11,621 nucleotides of DNA. Source: Massilia sp. UBA2604. GTDB taxonomy: Bacteria > Pseudomonadota > Gammaproteobacteria > Burkholderiales > Burkholderiaceae_D. A model generated the notes under the pieces. The model searched no databases. It was given only the letters and a program-made list of their open reading frames with translations, and had not been told where the DNA came from. Position 1 is the stretch's first letter. Each line of letters starts with the position of its first letter. Shown here in pieces: positions 1 through 4,992 of this stretch. The stretch covers positions 365-11,985 of the forward strand of contig DDKG01000058.1 in NCBI GenBank assembly GCA_002339265.1. Reading direction: 5' to 3'. Made by a program: the position numbers and the translations under genes.

Positions 1-11
1 AGGTCGATCAT
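1..11 (-). CDS. Start of a divergent gene, product unknown (5' fragment)
   Basis: Only the first three codons (Met-Ile-Asp) and two further bases are visible before the window ends. The call rests on an ATG at 11-9 on the minus strand preceded by a strong Shine-Dalgarno AAGGAG (minus strand, bases 23-18) at a 6-base spacing. Nothing can be said about the product. Its position, divergent from the SMP-30 gene with a LacI-like operator between them, would suit a sugar-acid catabolic gene or its regulator, but that is a guess from context. Confidence 0.5.
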
Positions 12-87
12 TCAGGTCTCCTTGCAGAATGTTTCGTTCGAATACCGCGCCGCCCAGCTGCGGCGGGTTACCATCGCTGAGTAAGGA

Positions 88-93
88 TACAAT
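88..93 (+). promoter_or_regulatory. Candidate -10 element for the SMP-30 gene
   Basis: TACAAT matches the sigma-70 -10 consensus at 5 of 6 positions and lies about 70 bases before the start codon at 161. No convincing -35 box is found at the usual 16-18 base spacing (GGGTTA at 65-70 is poor). If it is real, transcription would start near base 100, placing the operator-like site at 108-121 just downstream, where a bound repressor would block transcription. Confidence 0.33.
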
Positions 94-107
94 TGATTCG
101 ATTGAAA

Positions 108-121
108 TGGTAGCGTTAACA
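108..121 (+). promoter_or_regulatory. Putative LacI-family operator
   Basis: TGGTAGCGTTAACA is an imperfect palindrome with the central CG typical of LacI/GalR-family operators. It matches the symmetric form TGGTAGCGCTACCA, known for LacI-type sugar regulators in several proteobacteria, at 12 of 14 positions. It lies in a divergent intergenic region, 39 bases before the SMP-30 start codon and just after a candidate -10 box, consistent with repression relieved by a sugar or sugar acid. The motif match is seen directly; the regulator is not in the window. Confidence 0.45.
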
Positions 122-160
122 CAGCGTGTATCGCCCAGCATTCATAAGGAGACCATATTG

Positions 161-1117
161 ATGACCCGATCCCGTCCATTCCACTTCGCTCCCCTCGTGC
201 GCATGCTGCTCGCAGCTAGCCTGGCCGCGGCCCTGCCCAGCGCGGCGATGGCCGCGAGCTGCAGTGGCAAGCCGCCGTCGGGCGAACTCAAGGCCGAGCG
301 GATCGCCGCGATCAAGACGTCGCGCAGCGAGCCGGGGCTGTACGAAGGGCCGGTATGGATCAGGGATGCCTTGTACTTCTCGGACTTCAGCTTCGGCGAA
401 GGGTTTCCTTCGCGCGTGAGAAAGTTCTCTCCCGACGGCACGGTGAGCACGGCGCTCGAGGATGCGGGCAGCAACGGCCTGGCGGTAGACGCCAGCGGCA
501 AACTGGTAGCCGCGACCCACAAGTACAAGGCCATGTCACGCTATGACATCGCGACCGGCCAGCGCGCGGATATCGCCACGCGGTATCAGGGACAGGTCTT
601 CAATTCGCCGAACGACATCGCGATCGCGGCCGACGGCACGATCTACTTCACCGACCCGGATTACCAGAAGGCCGCGGCGCCCGGCGGCCAGCCGGTGACC
701 GGCATCTACCGCATCGCGCCCGATGGCAAGGTGACGCTGGTGGACGGCACGCGCAAGAATCCGAACGGGATTGCGCTCTCGCTGAATGGCGACACCTTGT
801 ACGTGAACGCAAGCGACGGCGCGGTGCGCGCCTATCCGATCAAGGACGGCGTACCGCAACCCGGCCACGATCTCATCAAGGGAATCGAGAACGGCGACGG
901 CATGACGCTCGACTGCCATGGCAACCTGTACGTGACGGAACACGGACCGAAGCGCGTGCGCGTGTTCACGCCGCAGGGCCGCGAGCTGGCGACGATCCGC
1001 ACGGACGCCAACGTGACCAACGTCGCCTTCGGCGGCGCCGACGGCAAGACCCTGTACATCACCGGCGCCGGCGCGGTGTGGCAGGTGCGGCTGGACGTGA
1101 CCGGGCTGCCCTACTAA
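161..1117 (+). CDS. SMP-30/gluconolactonase family protein, exported
   Basis: Predicted 318-residue periplasmic six-bladed beta-propeller of the SMP-30/gluconolactonase/LRE family, which hydrolyses sugar lactones or related esters with a bound divalent metal. The ATG at 161 is chosen because AAGGAG (146-151) precedes it by 9 bases and it begins a Sec signal peptide (basic MTRSRPFH, hydrophobic core around 15-25, likely cleavage after AMA at residue 31); an upstream in-frame ATG at 29 would bury the signal. The family's key residues are all present: Glu62 (EGPVW), Asn151 (SPND), Asn202 (PNG) and Asp246 (GDGM), matching the metal ligands and substrate-contacting Asn of human SMP-30. The substrate is unknown; gluconolactonase is only one possibility. 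A LacI-like operator lies upstream and a hairpin at 1157-1184 follows. Confidence 0.88.
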   Translation: MTRSRPFHFAPLVRMLLAASLAAALPSAAMAASCSGKPPSGELKAERIAAIKTSRSEPGLYEGPVWIRDALYFSDFSFGEGFPSRVRKFSPDGTVSTALEDAGSNGLAVDASGKLVAATHKYKAMSRYDIATGQRADIATRYQGQVFNSPNDIAIAADGTIYFTDPDYQKAAAPGGQPVTGIYRIAPDGKVTLVDGTRKNPNGIALSLNGDTLYVNASDGAVRAYPIKDGVPQPGHDLIKGIENGDGMTLDCHGNLYVTEHGPKRVRVFTPQGRELATIRTDANVTNVAFGGADGKTLYITGAGAVWQVRLDVTGLPY

Positions 1118-1156
1118 GGCTAGAACGATCGAGCGGGCGGAGCTGCTCAGTCAACG

Positions 1157-1184
1157 CGTCGTTCCCGCGAAGGCGGGAACGACG
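1157..1184. repeat. Perfect 12-bp palindromic hairpin, REP-like or bidirectional terminator
   Basis: CGTCGTTCCCGC (1157-1168) is exactly complementary to 1173-1184, with a 4-base loop GAAG. It sits between the stop codons of two convergent genes (1117 and 1197). No T-run follows on either strand, so it is not a classical intrinsic terminator. Its CGTCxTTCCCGC...GCGGGAAxGACG form resembles palindromic repeats scattered through intergenic regions of many high-GC proteobacteria. Only one copy is visible here, so its dispersed nature is inferred. Confidence 0.6.
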
Positions 1185-1196
1185 GTCATGCTGGCA

Positions 1197-1598
1197 TCAC
1201 CACACGCGACGGCCGGCCGCGCCGAAGTTGTGGCCGGTCACCAGCGTCGTGCTCTGCACCAGCATCGACAGGCCCAGGATCAGCTGCACCAGCCTGTCGT
1301 CCGGCAGCAGCCAGTAATGGCCGCGCGGCTGCTCGGCGCCGGTGGCGGCCATGATCAGCGGCGCGATCCACGCGGCGTCATCGTCGACGTCCAGCACGAT
1401 CGCGTCTTCCGTCGTCTGCATGTGGACGGTGCCGCCCTCGGCCAGGTTGAAGCAGATGCCGACGCCGGTCTCTTGCGGCCGGATCAGCTCCTGCATCGCG
1501 GCATTATGTTCGTCGATCCAGAGTTCGACGTCCTGCGGCGTCTCGAGGGGCGTCCAGGGGCGGGGTTTGAAACGGGGTTGGTCGGACGGAAGAGTCAT
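1197..1598 (-). CDS. Hypothetical protein, 133 residues
   Basis: A complete ORF from ATG (1598-1596) to TGA, not recognised as any family. The product looks like a soluble cytoplasmic protein: no signal peptide, an acidic central stretch (DVDDD near residue 70), and a more hydrophobic C-terminal part (LVQLILGLSMLV, about 100-115) that could be a buried helix rather than a membrane span. Codon use and GC-rich third positions match the neighbouring genes, supporting real coding. The ribosome binding site is weak. It is convergent with the SMP-30 gene and divergent from the esterase gene, so it probably forms its own transcript. Function unknown. Confidence 0.66.
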   Translation of the reverse strand: MTLPSDQPRFKPRPWTPLETPQDVELWIDEHNAAMQELIRPQETGVGICFNLAEGGTVHMQTTEDAIVLDVDDDAAWIAPLIMAATGAEQPRGHYWLLPDDRLVQLILGLSMLVQSTTLVTGHNFGAAGRRVW

Positions 1599-1714
1599 CT
1601 GCTGCGCGGTTGAAGAAACGGCCCCTATCTTAAGTGATTTCGGGCGCCGGCGTCCGGTCCCGGAGTGCTTTCCTGGTGCACCCGGTTGTGTGACAATCCT
1701 TGCACGACAACAAT

Positions 1715-1719
1715 AAAGG
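1715..1719 (+). promoter_or_regulatory. Ribosome binding site selecting the GTG start of the esterase
   Basis: AAAGG at 1715-1719 lies 8 bases before the GTG at 1728. The signal peptide begins exactly at this GTG, so it decides the start over the in-frame ATG at 1665. Further upstream, GACAAT (1692-1697) preceded by TGT could be an extended -10, but this is weak. Confidence 0.55.
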
Positions 1720-1727
1720 TCCTTCCA

Positions 1728-2627
1728 GTGAAAGCTGTCCTTGCTGCATTTGTCTTTTCAGTCTCCGCGCTCGCGGCGGCCGCGCCCGCCACCCCGCCGC
1801 CCTACGCCCTGGCCAATACCGAAGTGCGCGACGTGCGCGCCAACACCCTCGGACGCGACTACCAGGTCTTCGTCGCCCTGCCGGATTCCTACACGACGAG
1901 CAAGCGTTCCTATCCGGTCGTGTTCGTGGTCGACGCCGACTATGCCTTTCCGGTGGTGCGCAATATCGCGTCGCGCCTGAGCCGGCATGCGGGCATGGAA
2001 GAAGCCATCGTCGTCGGCCTGTCGTATGCGAAAGGCGACGGCGCCGTGTTCAGCCGCCGGCGCGACTACACGCCGACCACCCCGCGCAAGCACGCCTACC
2101 GCTCGGACATGCCGGGACGGGCGCCCGCCTTCGGCGAGGCCTCGGCCTATGGCCGCTACCTGAGCGGTGAAGTCTTCCCCTTCATCGCCCGGCACTACCG
2201 CGCCGACATGGGGCGCAAGATCTTTGTTGGACATTCCTATGGCAGCCTGCTCGGACTGCAGATGATGCTCGATGCGCCGCGCAGCTTCGAACACTATATC
2301 CTCGGCAGCCCCTCGCTGTGGTTCGATGCCGGCATCATGTTCGAGCGCGAGCAAGCCTTCGCCGCGAGCAACAAGGACTTGCCGGCCAGCGTGTTCTTCG
2401 GCATCGGCAGCCTGGAGACGCTGGCGCCCGGCAAGAAGCGCTCACGCGCGGAAGAAGATGCGGACATGGTGGCCGACCTGCGCGAGTTCGATGCCGCGCT
2501 CAAGGGACGCGACTACCGGAATCTGCGCACCCGCCTGAAAGTATTTGCCGATGAAGACCACGCCAGCGTGCTGCCGATGGTGGTCACCCACGGCTTGCGG
2601 GCGTATCTGACAACGAAGAAAAACTGA
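1728..2627 (+). CDS. Exported alpha/beta-hydrolase, putative esterase (Fes/IroE/esterase D type)
   Basis: Predicted 299-residue periplasmic serine hydrolase of the putative-esterase family that includes Fes, IroE, esterase D and antigen 85. A GTG start begins a Sec signal peptide of about 19 residues (MKAVLAAFVFSVSALAAAA). The nucleophile elbow GHSYG places Ser170; Glu230 in GSLE and His278 in EDHAS are positioned as the acid and histidine of the triad. An early segment with ...YQVFVALPDSY... and VVFVVDAD is the usual opening of this fold. Family members cleave siderophore esters, S-formylglutathione or other acyl esters; the substrate here cannot be told, and no siderophore genes are nearby. 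Its stop codon lies only 12 bases from that of the convergent phosphodiesterase gene, with no terminator between. Confidence 0.83.
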   Translation: MKAVLAAFVFSVSALAAAAPATPPPYALANTEVRDVRANTLGRDYQVFVALPDSYTTSKRSYPVVFVVDADYAFPVVRNIASRLSRHAGMEEAIVVGLSYAKGDGAVFSRRRDYTPTTPRKHAYRSDMPGRAPAFGEASAYGRYLSGEVFPFIARHYRADMGRKIFVGHSYGSLLGLQMMLDAPRSFEHYILGSPSLWFDAGIMFEREQAFAASNKDLPASVFFGIGSLETLAPGKKRSRAEEDADMVADLREFDAALKGRDYRNLRTRLKVFADEDHASVLPMVVTHGLRAYLTTKKN

Positions 2628-2639
2628 TGCCGCGCGTGC

Positions 2640-3116
2640 TCAGGCCACGTCGAGCGTGACCAGCCGCACGTCGACCTTCCCTTCGTCGATCAGCAATTCG
2701 CCCACCGACACCGGCAAGGTGAATCGGCGCCGTCCGGCGGCGCCGGGATTCACGTAGAGCACGCCGCCGCGCTCGGAGCAGGCCGGCTTGTGCGAATGCC
2801 CGGTCACGACCACGCGCACGCCTTCGGCGGCCGGATCGATGGCAAGCTCATTGAGGTCGTGCAGCATGTGGATGACGCCGCCGCCCAGGGTCAGGGTGAC
2901 GGTCTCGGGCAAGGCTTGCGCCCAGTCACCGTGGTCGTTATTGCCACGCACGGCGGTCAAGGGCGCCAGCCCGGCGAGCCCGTCGAGAATGGACGCACCG
3001 ACGATATCGCCGGCGTGCAGGATATGGTCGCAGCCGCGCAGGAAGTCGATTGCCTGCGGCCGCAGCAGCCCGTGCGTGTCGGAGATCAGGCCGATGCGCA
3101 CGGGCCGGGTCTGCAC
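2640..3116 (-). CDS. YfcE/MJ0936-like metallophosphoesterase
   Basis: A 158-residue calcineurin-like phosphodiesterase of the small YfcE/MJ0936 class (usual length about 160-185), expected to be a cytoplasmic, dimetal (often Mn) enzyme acting on phosphodiesters in vitro. All metal motifs are present: Asp13 and His15 (DTH), Asp37 (GD), Asn59/Asn60-Asp61 (GNND), His86, and His107/His109 (GHSH), followed by the family's NPG at 123-125. The start is a GTG at 3116-3114 that abuts the TAA of the upstream DUF378 gene with no spacer, so translation is probably coupled; a second in-frame GTG at codon 6 is possible. No strong Shine-Dalgarno is seen. The physiological substrate is unknown for this class. 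Confidence 0.87.
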   Translation of the reverse strand: MQTRPVRIGLISDTHGLLRPQAIDFLRGCDHILHAGDIVGASILDGLAGLAPLTAVRGNNDHGDWAQALPETVTLTLGGGVIHMLHDLNELAIDPAAEGVRVVVTGHSHKPACSERGGVLYVNPGAAGRRRFTLPVSVGELLIDEGKVDVRLVTLDVA

Positions 3117-3407
3117 TTAGTGCCGCTTGCTGCTGGCCATCTTGGCCGTGGTATAGATCGAGTACAGCGCGGCCAGGCCCACCACCACATAAACGATGCG
3201 GGTCAGCGCGGTGTCGGGACCGAACAGCGTGGCGACCATGTCGACGTCGAACAGGCCGACCATCGCCCAGTTGAGACCGCCGATGATCAGCAGCGCCATC
3301 GCGATGTAGTCGACGGCGGACATGGCCGAACGCTCGCGCGCGTGGACATTGACGCGGCGGTCGGGGATGGACCGGCGGTCCATGGTTGGTGCATTGATTG
3401 TTGCCAT
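3117..3407 (-). CDS. DUF378 family small membrane protein
   Basis: A 96-residue inner-membrane protein of the DUF378 (YuzA-like) family, of unknown function. The ATG at 3407-3405 is chosen because a near-perfect Shine-Dalgarno AAGGAGG lies 5 bases upstream; a longer reading from 3458 lacks such support. The N-terminal 30 residues are hydrophilic and Arg-rich (MDRRSIPDRRV). They are followed by a membrane helix at about 33-53 with the family signature IIGGLNW, a short acidic loop, a second helix at about 71-88, and a basic C-terminus (SSKRH), which suggests both ends are cytoplasmic. It is transcribed with, and directly abuts, the phosphodiesterase gene. A strong hairpin lies in its leader. 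Confidence 0.82.
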   Translation of the reverse strand: MATINAPTMDRRSIPDRRVNVHARERSAMSAVDYIAMALLIIGGLNWAMVGLFDVDMVATLFGPDTALTRIVYVVVGLAALYSIYTTAKMASSKRH

Positions 3408-3412
3408 CACAG

Positions 3413-3419
3413 CCTCCTT
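3413..3419 (-). promoter_or_regulatory. Strong ribosome binding site of the DUF378 gene
   Basis: AAGGAGG on the minus strand, 5 bases before the ATG at 3407. It is the strongest Shine-Dalgarno in the window and fixes the start of this small gene. Confidence 0.75.
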
Positions 3420-3435
3420 GGAAAGACGTGGGACA

Positions 3436-3456
3436 GCCGGGGCGTCCTGCCCCGGC
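3436..3456 (-). repeat. GC-only 8-bp hairpin in the leader of the DUF378 gene
   Basis: GCCGGGGC (3436-3443) pairs perfectly with GCCCCGGC (3449-3456) around a 5-base loop. It lies 29-49 bases before the DUF378 start codon and 63 bases beyond the stop of the upstream DUF882 gene. There is no T-run on the minus strand after it, so it could be a factor-dependent terminator of the DUF882 transcript, a 5' mRNA stabiliser or an attenuator. The role is inferred; the pairing is seen directly. Confidence 0.5.
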
Positions 3457-3518
3457 ACTTGACAACAATACTATCCCAAGTTACCGGACACCTTCGCACG
3501 CATCGGCGGGAGGGTGCA

Positions 3519-4136
3519 TCACCCCTTCCAGGTACGCTCGAGACCGGTATCCGCGTGGATCCAGCCGCCGCGCGGGCCGGAGCGGTAGTAGTAGCCGACC
3601 CCACCGCCGCGGAAGCTCTTGATCAGGCCGCCGAGCACTTCCTCGTTGAGGCCGGCGATGCGGATATCGGCCGCCTTGCCCACCATGTGCAGCGACTGGC
3701 GCGCGGCCGGGATGCCGGCTTCGCGCAGGCGCGCATTCGATGCCGGCGAGCGGTAGCCGGACAGGATTTCGAGCGGTTGCAGCAGGCCGTAGCGGGCGAT
3801 GAAGGCCTGGGTGCTCCAGAGCATCTCGAGCAGCTTGGGATCGATCTTGGCGGTGGCCTTGCCGTTGACATCGCGCAGCAGGTGGCACAGCTGTTCGTAG
3901 GCGGAATCGATCACTTCGCCATCCTTCCAGTACAGCACGCTGGCGCGTTCGCCGCTGGCCGGACGGGTCACGGACAGGGTGCGCGGCTTGACCCAGAAAT
4001 CGAGGTCCAGCGCTTGCGAATCGAACAGGTCGGGAGGCGGTTGAAGGTCGGTGGCGGCAGCGGCCAGCGGCGCGCCGAGTGCGCCCAGCGCGGCCAGGCG
4101 GGCACTGTGGTGAAGGAAATCTCTGCGTGAAGCCAT
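3519..4136 (-). CDS. YcbK/DUF882 family peptidase-like protein (M15 fold), Tat-exported
   Basis: A 205-residue periplasmic protein of the DUF882/peptidase M15_2 family, whose fold is that of zinc D,D-carboxypeptidases acting on peptidoglycan; E. coli YcbK is the model member and also a Tat substrate. The N-terminus carries a twin-arginine signal (SRRDFL at 3-8, then a hydrophobic stretch ending in AAAA near 28). The zinc-site motifs are intact: LSGYRSPASN at 125-134, His150 and Asp157 in SLHMVGKAAD, and His194 in GWIHAD. The ATG at 4136 is preferred; an in-frame TTG at 4160 would only add eight residues before the Tat motif. The ribosome binding site is weak. The protein probably acts on cell-wall peptides; its substrate is not established. 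Confidence 0.85.
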   Translation of the reverse strand: MASRRDFLHHSARLAALGALGAPLAAAATDLQPPPDLFDSQALDLDFWVKPRTLSVTRPASGERASVLYWKDGEVIDSAYEQLCHLLRDVNGKATAKIDPKLLEMLWSTQAFIARYGLLQPLEILSGYRSPASNARLREAGIPAARQSLHMVGKAADIRIAGLNEEVLGGLIKSFRGGGVGYYYRSGPRGGWIHADTGLERTWKG

Positions 4137-4263
4137 GGGTGCGAATCCGTTACTCGACAATTGCGATAGTGCGTACTATAGCGTATCCGACAAGCATGCA
4201 GAAGTATTCACGAAGCGTGCAAATGTTATCGATTTGTTGCGCGATGACACCAGGCGAACGTAT

Positions 4264-4788
4264 TTATTCGCCGCAGTTGCAGAAGCGCTTGCGCGCCGCA
4301 GGGTCGCAGGCGCCGTCGAGGCGCTTCCAGAGCAGGTCGCATTCGAGACCGAAGCAGGCTTTTTCTTTCCCGGCATTGATGTAGCCGTGGCGCTCGAAGA
4401 ACATGCTGGCGCCTGCCGGGCTGTGCAGGTGCAGCTTGCTGATGTTCCAGTCGCGCGCCTGCTGCTCCACCGCATCCAGCAGCGCCCGACCGACGCCGCA
4501 GCGCAAGGCGTCCGGCAGCACGTAGCACAGCGCCACCTTGCCGGCCTGCGTCAACAGGGTCAGGCCGACCAGCTCGCCTTCGCTCTCGGCGACCACCGCA
4601 TAATTGGTGGGCGAGGAAAACCAGGTGACGACGTTGGCCGGCGTCTTGTTGCCGAGCCAGGCGCCAAGCACGCCGGGCTGGTCCTGGTGGTCGGCGCGGC
4701 AGCCCTCTTCGATCGAACGGCGCAGCAGATTGCAGGCAGCCGTTGCATCTTCAGGGACAGCCCTGCGAATTTCAATACGCGTGGACAT
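4264..4788 (-). CDS. GNAT family N-acetyltransferase
   Basis: A 174-residue cytoplasmic acetyl-CoA-dependent N-acetyltransferase. Beta-1 is IEIRRAVPEDA at the start, the core strands are at about 62-90, and motif A is LRCGVGRALL with Gly98 and Gly100; the usual Arg/Gln at the first position of the RxxGxG/A loop is replaced by Leu95. Motif B is ASMFFERHGY near 125-135, giving the typical FFER.GY end of the fold. The start is the ATG at 4788; a TTG immediately before it is less likely. The C-terminus ends in an unusual CNCGE after a basic stretch. The acceptor substrate cannot be predicted. It precedes the DUF882 gene by 127 bases and may or may not share its transcript. Confidence 0.85.
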   Translation of the reverse strand: MSTRIEIRRAVPEDATAACNLLRRSIEEGCRADHQDQPGVLGAWLGNKTPANVVTWFSSPTNYAVVAESEGELVGLTLLTQAGKVALCYVLPDALRCGVGRALLDAVEQQARDWNISKLHLHSPAGASMFFERHGYINAGKEKACFGLECDLLWKRLDGACDPAARKRFCNCGE

Positions 4789-4846
4789 CAATCATCTACT
4801 TGGAAACGGACATGGTCGAACGATGACGCGGCATCGCACGGCCTCG

Positions 4847-4852
4847 ACTATA
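4847..4852 (-). promoter_or_regulatory. Candidate -10 element for the acetyltransferase gene
   Basis: TATAGT on the minus strand matches the -10 consensus at 5 of 6 positions and lies about 60 bases before the ATG at 4788. No good -35 box is found at 16-18 bases, so this is tentative. Confidence 0.25.
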
Positions 4853-4899
4853 CACCGAAAGTAAGAGACCCTGCTCGCGGCGCGGTCAAACGCGTTCGC

Positions 4900-4926
4900 C
4901 ATATATCCTTATGACGAAACTATCGT
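4900..4926 (+). promoter_or_regulatory. AT-rich candidate control region of the sulfate-binding protein gene
   Basis: In a GC-rich gap, an AT-rich patch carries two adjacent small dyads: CATA-N6-TATG (4900-4913) and ACGA-N5-TCGT (4914-4926). Sulfur-uptake genes are usually activated by the LysR-type regulator CysB, whose sites are loose AT-rich dyads near weak promoters, and this is the best place for one 67-93 bases before the start codon. The dyads are seen; the link to CysB is inferred. Confidence 0.25.
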
Positions 4927-4992
4927 TCCGTTACGTGCGGGGATTAGGGAACATGCACTCTGTCACTATCACTTTCAAAGCGAGAAAAAACA

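Noticed and set aside
242..265. Lipoprotein signal in the SMP-30 protein (AASC at 31-34)
   Set aside because: The lipobox needs Leu or similar at -3; here it is Ala, and AMA gives a normal signal peptidase I site just before.
3459..3464. Perfect TTGACA -35 hexamer on the plus strand
   Set aside because: The matching -10 position (about 3482) reads TACCGG, and no plus-strand gene follows for 1.5 kb; most likely chance in the leader of minus-strand genes.
2790..4130. 446-codon plus-strand open frame
   Set aside because: It lies opposite three well-supported minus-strand genes (phosphodiesterase, DUF378, DUF882). Its product is His/Gly/Arg-rich with no recognisable domain, typical of an antisense shadow in high-GC DNA.
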